Below are positions 50,552-59,209 of a stretch of DNA of 64,000 nucleotides, in pieces. Made by a program: the position numbers and the translations under genes. Where the stretch lies: NCBI GenBank assembly GCA_020350725.1, contig CP070719.1, positions 1,583,865-1,647,864 of the forward strand, in the 5' to 3' direction. The DNA comes from a bacterium (GTDB taxonomy: Bacteria; BMS3Abin14). Every line of letters starts with the position of its first letter. The stretch's first letter is position 1. The notes below the pieces were generated by a model. The model ran no database searches, had not been told where the DNA came from, and saw only the letters and a list, made by a program, of their open reading frames with translations.

Positions 50552-50869
50552 TCACTCCGGCCGGTGCGGGATCTTCCTCGGCCGACCCAGCCGGCCCCTC
50601 CTCGGGCCCATTACCGACCTCTTCTTCTTCAGGATGCGCCCAAGCTCCCGCCGGTCGACGACGGGTACGCCGGCCGCCCTGACAAGGTGGATCTCTCCCC
50701 CCCTGATGTCGTAATGCTCGGCATAGGTGTGCAGGGCGTGGATCCTGCGTCTTATCAGACCGATCCTGTCAGCGAACTCCTCAAGTTCCCTGGAGCCGGC
50801 CTCGCCGGCCTTGTCGGAGAAGAGATGTGCCCAGCCGTCGCTCCTCGGTCTGTCCATGAAGATAGCCAT
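50552..50869 (-). CDS. DUF4031 domain protein
   Basis: 105 residues from ATG 50869 (MAIFMDRPRSDGWAHLFSD); the longer frame to 51118 reads through a repeat array and the next gene and is rejected. The DUF4031 pattern is clear: AIFMDRPRSDGWAHLFSD, ELEEFADRIGLIRRRIHALHTYAEHYDI, AAGVPVVDRRELGRIL. The family has no established role that I know of. The C-terminus is very basic (KKKRSVMGPRRGRLGRPRKIPHRPE when read on), which could bind nucleic acid. Confidence 0.8.
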   Translation of the reverse strand: MAIFMDRPRSDGWAHLFSDKAGEAGSRELEEFADRIGLIRRRIHALHTYAEHYDIRGGEIHLVRAAGVPVVDRRELGRILKKKRSVMGPRRGRLGRPRKIPHRPE

Positions 50870-50883
50870 AATTCGTGGAATCA

Positions 50884-50932
50884 GGTCCGGTTCCCGCTTT
50901 GGACTTTGGATTTTGGAATTTGGATCATTGAG
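50884..50932. repeat. TTTTGGA-type 7-bp array upstream of the DUF4031 gene
   Basis: ggtccgg, ttcccgc, tttggac, tttggat, tttggaa, tttggat, cattgag. It fills most of the 91-base gap between the DUF4031 gene and the dihaem cytochrome gene, both on the minus strand. Confidence 0.75.
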
Positions 50933-50960
50933 GGGGTTGTTCTGAAGGGTGTCCGCAGAG

Positions 50961-51221
50961 CTAGGAGGCATCCTCCAGCTTGTGGCAGAAGTAGCATTTG
51001 AATTTGCCTGTCGGGACCGATCCATCCTCCAGGGTATGGTCCTCGGGCAGGACGCCCGGGGGGTGGCAGGAAAGGCAGGGCGTGGGGTCTTTCCTGCGTC
51101 CTCCGTGGTCTCCATCACGCGGCATCCGGGGAGTGGTGGATTCGGGGGCCATCAGGAAGAAAGCGAGGATTCCCACACAGACGACAACGAAGATCAGGCT
51201 CTGCCAGCGCTTCTTGTCCAT
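50961..51221 (-). CDS. Membrane-anchored dihaem cytochrome c
   Basis: Start ATG 51221 with a GAAAGGA site 7 bases upstream. 86 residues: basic start (MDKKRWQS), one membrane helix (LIFVVVCVGILAFFLMAP), then a periplasmic segment with two haem motifs, CLSCH and CYFCH, and possible axial histidines in DGDHGG and PEDHTL. It is small for a multihaem protein and may transfer electrons at the membrane; no partner oxidoreductase is adjacent. It is divergent from pirin. Confidence 0.78.
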   Translation of the reverse strand: MDKKRWQSLIFVVVCVGILAFFLMAPESTTPRMPRDGDHGGRRKDPTPCLSCHPPGVLPEDHTLEDGSVPTGKFKCYFCHKLEDAS

Positions 51222-51289
51222 AATGACGTCCTTTCTACACCATTTGATCCTTCCGGTACAGTTTCTTTCCGGGGAGAAAGGGGAGCCGG

Positions 51290-51317
51290 TTGATTTGTCG
51301 AAGGAGATGGCTATAAT
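51290..51317 (+). promoter_or_regulatory. Sigma70-type promoter for the pirin gene
   Basis: TTGATT (51290-51295), 16 bases, perfect TATAAT (51312-51317). The predicted leader is about 80 bases. Confidence 0.65.
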
Positions 51318-51406
51318 ACTTACTATATAACTCAAGAAATGTCCATTGAGCACCGGTTCCTCGCGGAGAGGAGCCGGACTTTTCAGAGAGAGAAAGGACG
51401 ACGGGT

Positions 51407-52261
51407 ATGAGTGATGTGCGCGTTCCGATAAGGGTCTTTCCGAGCAGGCCGACGCTCGAGGGTGCCGGTGTCCGGCTCAGAAGAGCCTTCGGCTACTACG
51501 AGGTCCCCCAATTCGACCCCTTCCTCCTCCTTGATGACATCCACTCCCTGGATCCGGAGGATTACACCGCCGGCTTCCCGTGGCATCCCCACAGGGGGAT
51601 CGAGACGGTGACCTATGTCATCCACGGTGAAGTGGAGCACGGTGACAGCATCGGCAACAGGGGGGATATCCGGGACGGTGACGTCCAGTGGATGACCGCC
51701 GGCAGCGGGATCATCCACCAGGAGATGCCCCACCGGATCGAAGGCGACATGCGGGGTCTCCAGCTGTGGGTGAACCTGCCGGCCAGCCACAAGATGATGG
51801 AGCCGCGGTACCGGGACGTCCCGGCGGAAACCATTCCCGCGGTCACGCTGGAGGACGGCACGGTGATCAAGGTGATCGCCGGCAGGTATGACGGCACCGA
51901 GGGCCCGGTGAAGGACATCGTCAGGAGCCCGGAATACCTGGATGTGTCGGTCCCGCCCCATACCTCTTTCACCCGCAGTACGGAGCCGGGCCACACCGTT
52001 TTCGCCTACGTACTCGACGGCGAGGCATCCTTCGGTCCCGGCGGCACCGACCCCGCCGGGCCGGACAGCGTCGTCCTGTTCGGTAAGGGGGACAGGGTGG
52101 CAGTCCGGGCTTCCGGGAAGGGGGTCCGTTTTCTCCTCATCTCGGGAGAGCCCCTGGGTGAGCCGGTGGCGTGGCGCGGCCCCATCGTCATGAACTCCCA
52201 GGAGGAGCTGGATCTGGCCTTCAGGGAGTACCGTGAGGGGACGTTTATAAAGAGCGGTTAA
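51407..52261 (+). CDS. Pirin family bicupin protein
   Basis: 284 residues, two cupin barrels. The N-terminal metal site is complete: HPHRGIETVTYVIHGEVEHGDS supplies two His, and HQEMP supplies His and Glu. The C-terminal cupin (HTVFAYVLDGEASFG) has lost the metal ligands, as in other pirins. Some bacterial pirins act as quercetin dioxygenases or as modulators of pyruvate metabolism; which applies is unknown. An AGAAAGGACG site lies before the ATG. Confidence 0.92.
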   Translation: MSDVRVPIRVFPSRPTLEGAGVRLRRAFGYYEVPQFDPFLLLDDIHSLDPEDYTAGFPWHPHRGIETVTYVIHGEVEHGDSIGNRGDIRDGDVQWMTAGSGIIHQEMPHRIEGDMRGLQLWVNLPASHKMMEPRYRDVPAETIPAVTLEDGTVIKVIAGRYDGTEGPVKDIVRSPEYLDVSVPPHTSFTRSTEPGHTVFAYVLDGEASFGPGGTDPAGPDSVVLFGKGDRVAVRASGKGVRFLLISGEPLGEPVAWRGPIVMNSQEELDLAFREYREGTFIKSG

Positions 52262-52418
52262 GGGAAACAGGACTATGCCTGTCTTTTCCGGGGAAGGTTT
52301 TCAGGGGTCGTGATTCAGCGGTCAGGAACAGGCACTGAGACCCTCTTTTTCCCCTTCCACTCCTGTCTTTCCACTGGACACAGGTGCCCTTTTCGTGAGG
52401 AAACCCGTAAACCCGGTC

Positions 52419-52427
52419 TGCTATAAT
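52419..52427 (+). promoter_or_regulatory. Extended -10 promoter for the patatin gene
   Basis: TGCTATAAT: perfect -10 with the TG extension and no clear -35. About 75 bases upstream of the patatin start. Confidence 0.5.
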
Positions 52428-52501
52428 CTCGAAGGCTGAACATCCGCTCCCCGTTGCTACCGGGTAAGGGGAGGCGGGGCATGGAATACGGGGAGGCGAT
52501 C

Positions 52502-53377
52502 ATGGGCAGAACGGCACTCGTACTGAGCGGGGGAGGGGCCAAGGGTGCTTTCCAGGTGGGGGTGGAGAAGTATCTCAGGGAGGAGAAGGGCTTCAGCTGG
52601 GATATCATCGCCGGCGTGTCCGTGGGGGCCCTGAACGGGGCCATGCTGGCCATGGAGAGGTACCGGCGCCTCGAGGTCATCTGGAGGACCATCTGTCACA
52701 ACAGGGTCTACACCGGGAAGGTAAACCTCTGGACCGCCGTCCGGCTTTTCATGGGGAAACTCTCCATTTACGGCAACGATCCCCTGGCGGAGATCATCGA
52801 GTCGGAGGTGGAACCGGAGAACTTCAAGGTCGACTTAAGGGTCGGCACCGTCTCCCTGAGGACGGGCAGGTACACCATCTACAGGGGTGACGATCCCAAT
52901 ATCAAAAAGGCCATATTGGCATCCACCGTCGTTCCCCTGCTCTGGCCTCCCCAGTACGTTTCATCCGAGTGCCAATACATGGTGGACGGCTCCCTGATCC
53001 GCTTTTCCCCCATAGGGGATGTCCTGGATGCCGACCCTGAAGAGGTGGTGGTCATCAACTGCTGGCCAAGGGACCGCGGACCGAGGTCGGGCAGATTCAG
53101 AAACGTCCTCGACATCGGGCTGAGGGCCCTTGACATCTCATCGGCCGGCATCATCTCCTCGGACATCCACGAGTTCACCCATATCAACCGCAATGTCAAG
53201 GAGGCGGGCGAACACGGAGTGACGCTGCACAACGAGAAGGGAAAACCGTACAAATTCTATAAATACCTCATCATTGAACCGGAAGAATACCTCGGCAGCC
53301 TCCTTGACTTCTCCTACGACGCGATCCAGGGGCACGTGGAGAAGGGGTGGAACCGGGCCAAGGAAATATTGGGTTAA
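52502..53377 (+). CDS. Patatin-like phospholipase
   Basis: Start ATG 52502, with GGGGAGG 6 bases upstream; earlier ATGs at 52481 and 52454 are less likely. 291 residues. The oxyanion hole SGGGAKGAF begins at residue 8, the nucleophile Ser is in GVSVGALNG, and the catalytic Asp is in VDGSLIRFSP. The C-terminal part (EFTHINRNVKEAGEHG, then YKYLIIEPEEYLGSLLDF) fits a group of bacterial patatins of unknown substrate. No signal peptide, so probably a cytoplasmic or secreted-by-other-means lipase. Confidence 0.88.
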   Translation: MGRTALVLSGGGAKGAFQVGVEKYLREEKGFSWDIIAGVSVGALNGAMLAMERYRRLEVIWRTICHNRVYTGKVNLWTAVRLFMGKLSIYGNDPLAEIIESEVEPENFKVDLRVGTVSLRTGRYTIYRGDDPNIKKAILASTVVPLLWPPQYVSSECQYMVDGSLIRFSPIGDVLDADPEEVVVINCWPRDRGPRSGRFRNVLDIGLRALDISSAGIISSDIHEFTHINRNVKEAGEHGVTLHNEKGKPYKFYKYLIIEPEEYLGSLLDFSYDAIQGHVEKGWNRAKEILG

Positions 53378-53394
53378 TCGTTTCCCTGGCGGGG

Positions 53395-53645
53395 AGTATT
53401 AAGTGAAAAGGGCTAGGTGCTAGGATAAAATACCGGCAAGAGATCACCCGCTGATGTCACATCAGCACATTGGCCAGACCGAGCAATTAATGATCCAGTA
53501 ATTATGTTATAAAAATTAAATATATTAAGTATTTAAGAATTTAGATTCATGTTAAACATTAAGTATGAGTCTTGCGCATTGAACGGAATAATGATAGCGA
53601 TAAGCCCTGTTTTGCTTGGCTCTTAACCCTTAGTTCTCAGACCGA
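53395..53645. repeat. A/T-rich spacer bracketed by short inverted 7-bp words
   Basis: GGGCTAG, GTGCTAG (53408-53422) on the left and near-complements TTAACCC, TTAGTTC (53623-53636) on the right enclose about 200 bases, the most A/T-rich stretch of the window around 53490-53570. No gene or clear promoter is seen in it. Confidence 0.4.
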
Positions 53646-53651
53646 TATGCC

Positions 53652-53858
53652 ATGAACCCCAAAGCCGAGGAAATACGCATCCGCTACCTGAACCGGAGGA
53701 AGGTCCTGACGGGCGAAGTTAAGGTCCGCCTGGCGGCGGCCAGGAGGCTGGTCGGTCCCGACTGCGCCTATCACCTCTACGGGTTCCTCAAGGCGGCGGA
53801 TCTGGAAGAAGACAAACCCAGATCCGGGATCCAAGGCCCAAAAGCCAAAATCAAGTAG
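53652..53858 (+). CDS. Small hypothetical protein
   Basis: 68 residues, not recognised. Codon choice over residues 1-52 is strongly GC-ending like real genes nearby, and the sequence looks like a folded helical domain (EEIRIRYLNRRKVLTGEVKVRLAAARRLVGPDCAYHLYGFLKAADL). The last 16 codons (KPRSGIQGPKAKIK) are encoded by a 7-bp repeat array, so the natural stop may have been lost to the array. No clear ribosome binding site. Confidence 0.5.
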   Translation: MNPKAEEIRIRYLNRRKVLTGEVKVRLAAARRLVGPDCAYHLYGFLKAADLEEDKPRSGIQGPKAKIK

Positions 53859-53988
53859 AAAACCGGAGCATTCCTGACCCTGAAGTTACCGGGATTGTCT
53901 CGAGTACTTCCACCTCTGATTCCGGAGAACTCAGACTTCAAACCCCAAACACCTTCCTCCCTTTCCACTTTCCCCTGAGAAAGCAGTC

Positions 53989-55809
53989 TCAATCCTCGTA
54001 GAGTGCGTCCAGCACCGGCCCGAACTTCTCTGAGACAACCTTTCTCTTCACCTTCATCGTCGGGGTCAGTTCCCCCTCCTCCTCGGACAGTTCACGGTCA
54101 AGGAGGTGGATCCTCTTCACCCTCTCGAAGGAGGCCAGATCCCCCGTCCTCGCCCCGATGCGCTCCATGAGGAGGTCGTAAAGCCGTCTGTTGGAGGAGA
54201 GGGCTTCGGGGGTCAGGTCCTCCCCGGAAAGCCCTTCAAGACCTATCTGATGGGCCATGGCGGCTATCCGCTCGTAGTTCGGGACCACCAGGGCGGTAAG
54301 GAAATTCCTCCCATCCCCGTAGACCATGACCTGGTTGATCAGGTCGTCCTCCACGATGAGGTTCTCGACCACCGCCGGAGAGACGTTCTTGCCGCCTGAG
54401 GTAACCAGTATGTCCTTTTTGCGGCCGGTGATCCTGATGTAGCCGTCCTCGATCTCCGCGAGATCGCCGGTGTGCAGCCAGCCGTTCCGTATCGCCCCTG
54501 ATGTGGCGGCAGGATCGTTGTCATAACCGAGCATGACGTTGGGACCGGCGACGAGGAGCTCGCCGTCCTCGGCGATCCTGACCTCGATGCCGGGCAGGGG
54601 CCTGCCCACCGTCCCCGGCCTGAGGGCCCCCAGCGGGTTGACCGATACCACGGGTGCGGCCTCCGTCAGGCCGTAGCCCTCCATGATCTGGATTCCGGCA
54701 GCCAGGAAGAACTCGATGATCTCCGGAGCGAGCGGCGCCCCGCCGGAGACGAAAAACCGCAGCCGCCCGCCCAGCTTGGCCTTGAGCCTGGAGAAAACCA
54801 TGCGGTCGGCGATACGGTATTTCAGCTCCAGTAGCGGTCCCGGCCTTTTACCGGACATGAGCAGGCCGTTGCGAGTCCTGCCCACGCCCATGCCCCAGTG
54901 GAAGATCTTCTGCCTGATGGCCGGTGCCTGCCGCAGGGCGTCGAGCACTTTGGTGTGGAGTTTCTCGAAAAACCGGGGTACCGAGATCATCACGGTGGGT
55001 TTCACCTCGGGCAGATTGTCCGCCACCCGCAGCATGGAGGTGGCGTAGGCGATGGTCGCCCCGGCCATGATCATGAGGAACTGTCCGACGGTTCGTTCGA
55101 AAACGTGGCTGAGGGGCAGGAAACTCAGGTGGATGTCCCCGGGGCCGACCGGCTGGGCGGAAAGACCCGCCTGGGCATCGAACAGGATATTGCCGTGGGT
55201 GAGCATCACCCCTTTCGGGTCACCGGTGGTCCCGGATGTGTAGATGATGGTGGCCACGTCGCCCGGCCCGGCGGAATCGATCCGTTCGTCGAGCTCCCTG
55301 CCGCCGGCCGCGAGGAAATCCGCGCCCTTGAGCTTGAGTGTGCCGTAGTCCATGGAGCACTCTCCGGCGTCGTCAACGCCGACAGGGTCCAGGGAGATGA
55401 TGGTGTCCAGCAGGGGGCTGCACGACAAAAGCATCTCGGCCTGGTCCGATCGGGCGACAAAGGCGACCCGGGCACCCGATCTACCCAGGATCCGGTCGGC
55501 CTGCACCAGGGGTATGGTGTGGTAGATGGGGATGGTGATGGCCCCGGCGGCCATGATGGCCAGGTCGGTCACCAGCCACTCCGGGCGGTTGTAAGCCATG
55601 ACGGCCACCCTGTCCCCCTGCTTGACCCCGATGGCGACCAAGCCCGCCGCCGCCTCGCGGATCTGGGAAGCTATCTCCTCCCAGCTGATGGGCCGGTAGA
55701 AGCCGCTCTTTCCCTCCAGAACGGATGCCGCCCTGCCGAGGCGCTCCGCCTGGGCGAAGTACATCCGGGGTAAAGTGCCGTAGGTTTCGACCGCGTCCTG
55801 GTCATTCAC
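53989..55809 (-). CDS. Long-chain fatty-acid--CoA ligase (AMP-forming)
   Basis: Activates fatty acids to acyl-CoA for beta-oxidation. 606 residues, FadD15/long-chain type. P-loop TIIYTSGTTGDPKGVMLTHGN, adenine motif GYGLTEAAPVVSVN, the ATP-binding HTGDLAEIEDGYIRITGRKKDILVTSGGKNVSP hinge, read in pieces, are all present. Last gene of the four-gene operon; its ATG overlaps the upstream gene by 4 bases. Confidence 0.93.
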   Translation of the reverse strand: MNDQDAVETYGTLPRMYFAQAERLGRAASVLEGKSGFYRPISWEEIASQIREAAAGLVAIGVKQGDRVAVMAYNRPEWLVTDLAIMAAGAITIPIYHTIPLVQADRILGRSGARVAFVARSDQAEMLLSCSPLLDTIISLDPVGVDDAGECSMDYGTLKLKGADFLAAGGRELDERIDSAGPGDVATIIYTSGTTGDPKGVMLTHGNILFDAQAGLSAQPVGPGDIHLSFLPLSHVFERTVGQFLMIMAGATIAYATSMLRVADNLPEVKPTVMISVPRFFEKLHTKVLDALRQAPAIRQKIFHWGMGVGRTRNGLLMSGKRPGPLLELKYRIADRMVFSRLKAKLGGRLRFFVSGGAPLAPEIIEFFLAAGIQIMEGYGLTEAAPVVSVNPLGALRPGTVGRPLPGIEVRIAEDGELLVAGPNVMLGYDNDPAATSGAIRNGWLHTGDLAEIEDGYIRITGRKKDILVTSGGKNVSPAVVENLIVEDDLINQVMVYGDGRNFLTALVVPNYERIAAMAHQIGLEGLSGEDLTPEALSSNRRLYDLLMERIGARTGDLASFERVKRIHLLDRELSEEEGELTPTMKVKRKVVSEKFGPVLDALYED

Positions 55810-57926
55810 GGGTAGAACACCTTTCCTTCCTTTGCCATTTGAACGAGAGACCCGGCGGGGGAGAACCGGTGCCCCGCTTCCTCGCTGAGCTTGCCCAGTG
55901 TCTCCGTCACCCTGACGGCCCCCGCGGAATCAGCATACCGTAACAGCCCTCCTGTGAAGGGCGGAAAGCCCGCCCCGAGGACCATGGCCGCGTCCACGGC
56001 CTCCGGTGTATTCACGACATCCTCCTCGAGGACCAGCGCCGCCTCATTGATCATGGGATAGATGAGCCGGTGCACGATCTCCTCCGGGGTAAAGGACCTG
56101 GTCCCCTTGATATGGGGGGCCAGGATGTTTTTGACGGTGGGATCCGGCTGACGGTTTCCGGCCCTGTCGTAAAGGTAGAAACCCTTGCCGGCCTTCTTTC
56201 CCAGCCTGCCGGCCTCGATCATGGCCTGAAAGATCGGCGATGGGGTCATCCTGTCGCCGAACCCCTCGAACATGCTCCTTCCCGCGTGGGACGCGATGTC
56301 CAGGCCAACCTGGTCCAGGAGGTAATAGACGCCCATGGGCATGCCGAAGTCCATCAGGGCCCGGTCCACACTTTCGATGTCAGCGCCCTCCTCGAGGAGC
56401 ACGGCGGCCTCGTTCATGTAGGGCAGAAGCAGGCGATTGACCAGGAATCCCGGCCTGTCCCTGACGACCACGGGCACCTTGCCCAGGAGCCGAGCGAAGG
56501 CGGCCGTCCTTTCCACTGTTGCATCGGAGGTCCTCTCGCCCCTGATCACCTCCACGAGCGGCATGCGGTCCACGGGGTTGAAGAAATGCAGACCGGCCAC
56601 CCGTTCCGGATGAGGGACGTCCTCGGCCATCCGGGTGACCGACAGGGAGGACGTGTTGGTTAGGATGAGGGTGTCATCGGAGACCTTGGCCGCCGCCTCG
56701 GCGAAGACCGCTTTCTTGACATCCATACGCTCGGCCACAGCCTCGATGACCACGTCGGCACTTCCGATCCAGCGCATGCCGGTATCGGGGCTGATCCGGG
56801 TGGGGATCCACTGGGCATCGATGTCCGTGTATCGGCCTTTCCGTCTCTTGGTCGCGACGTCGTGATGGAGGAATCTCATGGCCGAGCCCAGGGCCCCGTC
56901 TGACCTGTCCACCAGGCGGACGTTCAGGCCGTGTTCCGCCGCCAGGGCGGCGATCCCCCCTCCCATGGCGCCGGCGCCGATCACCGAGAGGTCGGCGATC
57001 CCCGCCGCCGGGGATTTGTCCCCCCTGGCGAAAGACTCCCTCAGGTGAAAGACCCCGATGAGCCTCTTGGAGACCTCCGTGACCGCCATCTCGCCGAGGA
57101 TGCGGGCCTCGTAGGCCAATCCCTTTTCCATGCCGTGGTTGAGACCGTACTCAACGGCAGCGATGGCGGCCAGGGGGGCGGGATAGTGGCTGCGGGTTTT
57201 CTCGATCACCGCCCTGCGGGCCCTGTTGGCGATGACCTTCCGGCCCGGTCGAAACCTCTCCATATTCTCTTCCACGACCCTGCCGAGCGTTCTTTTTCGT
57301 TTTCCTGTACTCAGCCGGCCCTCGACGGCCGCCATGGCCGCGTCCAGGAGATGTTCCGTCGCGGTGACCTCGTTGACGAGGCCGATCCTCTTTGCCTGTC
57401 CCGCATAGACGGGCGAACCGGTTGTGATCATGCGCAGCGACTCGGCGAGCCCCACCAGCCGGGGCAGGCGCTGCGTGCCCCCGAAACCGGGTATGATCCC
57501 CAGCTGTGTCTCGGGCAGCCCGAGGAAAGTTCCCGCCGAGTCGCTGACCACCCGATAGTCGCAGGCCAGGGCGAACTCGAGGCCTCCTCCGAGGCAGGAG
57601 CCGTTGATGGCCGCCGCGGTGGGAACGGGAAGCGACGCCAGGCGGTCGAAGACCCGCTGGCCTTTTGCGGCCAGTTCGGCTCCCCTAACGGCGTCGTCGA
57701 TCCCCTCGATAAGGGACAGGTCGGCTCCGGCGATGAAGTTGTTCCCCTTCCCGGAGATGAATATCGCTCCCCGGAGGGCGTCCGCCATTTCCTCCAGGTC
57801 GCTCAGGAGAACATTCAGCTCCTCCAGGACCTCGAGATTGAGGATATTGACCTTCGATCCGGGAAGGTCGAGGGTGACGACGGCCACCCCGTCCAGGATG
57901 TTGAAAGAGAGGGCGTTCACGGTCAT
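55806..57926 (-). CDS. fadJ: Fatty acid oxidation complex alpha subunit: enoyl-CoA hydratase / 3-hydroxyacyl-CoA dehydrogenase
   Basis: Bifunctional beta-oxidation enzyme, 706 residues. The N-terminal crotonase domain (residues 1-190) has the oxyanion segments AGADLSLIEG and GSCLGGGLEFALACDYRV, and the catalytic region GLPETQLGIIPGFGGTQRLP. The dehydrogenase part has NAD site VIGAGAMGGGIAALAA, the catalytic His in GLHFFNPVDRMPLVEVI, and two C-terminal 3HCDH domains. FadJ/FadB order and length. Overlaps both neighbours by 4 bases. Confidence 0.93.
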   Translation of the reverse strand: MTVNALSFNILDGVAVVTLDLPGSKVNILNLEVLEELNVLLSDLEEMADALRGAIFISGKGNNFIAGADLSLIEGIDDAVRGAELAAKGQRVFDRLASLPVPTAAAINGSCLGGGLEFALACDYRVVSDSAGTFLGLPETQLGIIPGFGGTQRLPRLVGLAESLRMITTGSPVYAGQAKRIGLVNEVTATEHLLDAAMAAVEGRLSTGKRKRTLGRVVEENMERFRPGRKVIANRARRAVIEKTRSHYPAPLAAIAAVEYGLNHGMEKGLAYEARILGEMAVTEVSKRLIGVFHLRESFARGDKSPAAGIADLSVIGAGAMGGGIAALAAEHGLNVRLVDRSDGALGSAMRFLHHDVATKRRKGRYTDIDAQWIPTRISPDTGMRWIGSADVVIEAVAERMDVKKAVFAEAAAKVSDDTLILTNTSSLSVTRMAEDVPHPERVAGLHFFNPVDRMPLVEVIRGERTSDATVERTAAFARLLGKVPVVVRDRPGFLVNRLLLPYMNEAAVLLEEGADIESVDRALMDFGMPMGVYYLLDQVGLDIASHAGRSMFEGFGDRMTPSPIFQAMIEAGRLGKKAGKGFYLYDRAGNRQPDPTVKNILAPHIKGTRSFTPEEIVHRLIYPMINEAALVLEEDVVNTPEAVDAAMVLGAGFPPFTGGLLRYADSAGAVRVTETLGKLSEEAGHRFSPAGSLVQMAKEGKVFYP

Positions 57927-59209
57927 GTCCTTCTGAACAGGACAGCCGCTCCCTGCCCGCCCCCGACGCAGAGGGTGGCAAGACCGAGATCGACCTCGCG
58001 GCGCCGCATCTCCAGGAGGAGGGTCAGGATGATACGTGTCCCGGATGAACCGACGGGATGGCCCATGGCGATGGCTCCGCCGTTGACGTTCAAGATGGTT
58101 CTGTCAATGGCCCCGATGGCCCTGCATCCCAGGAAGTGCTCCGATAGACTGTCATCGGCGAAGACCATCTCGTTGGCGATGATCTGGGCGGCGAAGGCCT
58201 CGTTCATCTCCATGAGGCCGATCTCCGAATACTCCATTCCGGTCTTCTCCAGGAGAAGGGATGTGGCGTAGGACGGCCCCAGGCCCATCCGCTTCGGTTC
58301 CAGGCCGGCGAAGGAGTGGTCGACCAGATAACCAATGGGTTCAAGACCCAGTCTGGCGGCCGCTGTCTCGGTGGTGACGAGGACGGCCGCCCCCCCGTCG
58401 GTGATCTGAGACGCGTTGCCCGCTGTGACGGAGCCGTACGTCCGGTCGAAGACCGGCCTGAGCTTGGCCAGCTGCTCCATGGTCTGGTGGGGGCGAATGC
58501 CGTTGTCGAATGAGATCCGGCCTTCAAAATTCGGGGGCGCGAACACCGGCATGATCTCCTCTGCGAACCGTCCCTCCTCGTGGGCCGCCGCCGCCCGCTG
58601 ATGGCTCAGCAGGGCCAGTTCGTCCTGGGCCTGCCGGCTGATCCCGAGCTCCCTGGCCAGGACCTCGGCGGTCTGGCCCATGTTGAGGCCGCATGTGGGA
58701 TCGGTCAGACCGAGCAGGAGGCCGACGCGGGGCGTGAAATGTCTGGGCCGCACGGTCTTCAGGATGGAGAGTTTTTCCTTCCACGACATCGCCCGCTGGT
58801 ATTTCGTCAGGATCTCGGCGGTCTCCTGCTGGAGAAAGAGGGGGATGTTGGTCATCGACTCCACTCCGCCGGCGACGACAACCTCGGCCTCGCCGGTGGC
58901 GATGGACTGGGCGGCGGAGATCACGGATTGGATTCCCGAGGCGCAGTTTCGGTGGACGGTGTAGGCCGGGACATTCTCCGGAACGCCTGCGTACAGGGAG
59001 ATGACCCGGGCCACGTTCACCGCCTCGGGAGGCTGGGCCACGTTGCCGATGATCACCGAATCCACCTCATCCGGGTCGATCCCGGTTCGAGCGATGAGCT
59101 CGGAGACCACCAGGCGGCCCAGGTCCGCGGCCGTCAGGTCCTTGAAGAGGGTGCCGGCTTTGATATAAGGGGTTCTCACCCCGCCCGCTATGACGATCCG
59201 ATCGCTCAT
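57923..59209 (-). CDS. fadI: Acetyl-CoA acyltransferase (thiolase)
   Basis: Cleaves 3-ketoacyl-CoA to acetyl-CoA and a shortened acyl-CoA. 428 residues. The three thiolase signatures are intact: the nucleophile Cys in HRNCASGIQSV, the NVNGGAIAMGHPVGSSG box with the catalytic His, and the C-terminal CVGGGQGAAVLF. Length is closer to FadI than to FadA. It lies second in the operon between acyl-CoA dehydrogenase and the hydratase/dehydrogenase, with ATGA overlaps on both sides. Confidence 0.92.
   Translation of the reverse strand: MSDRIVIAGGVRTPYIKAGTLFKDLTAADLGRLVVSELIARTGIDPDEVDSVIIGNVAQPPEAVNVARVISLYAGVPENVPAYTVHRNCASGIQSVISAAQSIATGEAEVVVAGGVESMTNIPLFLQQETAEILTKYQRAMSWKEKLSILKTVRPRHFTPRVGLLLGLTDPTCGLNMGQTAEVLARELGISRQAQDELALLSHQRAAAAHEEGRFAEEIMPVFAPPNFEGRISFDNGIRPHQTMEQLAKLRPVFDRTYGSVTAGNASQITDGGAAVLVTTETAAARLGLEPIGYLVDHSFAGLEPKRMGLGPSYATSLLLEKTGMEYSEIGLMEMNEAFAAQIIANEMVFADDSLSEHFLGCRAIGAIDRTILNVNGGAIAMGHPVGSSGTRIILTLLLEMRRREVDLGLATLCVGGGQGAAVLFRRT

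Noticed and set aside
56931-58271. 446-codon frame on the plus strand inside the beta-oxidation operon
   Set aside because: Lies opposite fadJ and the thiolase, both full-length and well conserved; the translation is low-complexity and Arg/Gly/Pro-rich as expected for a shadow frame.
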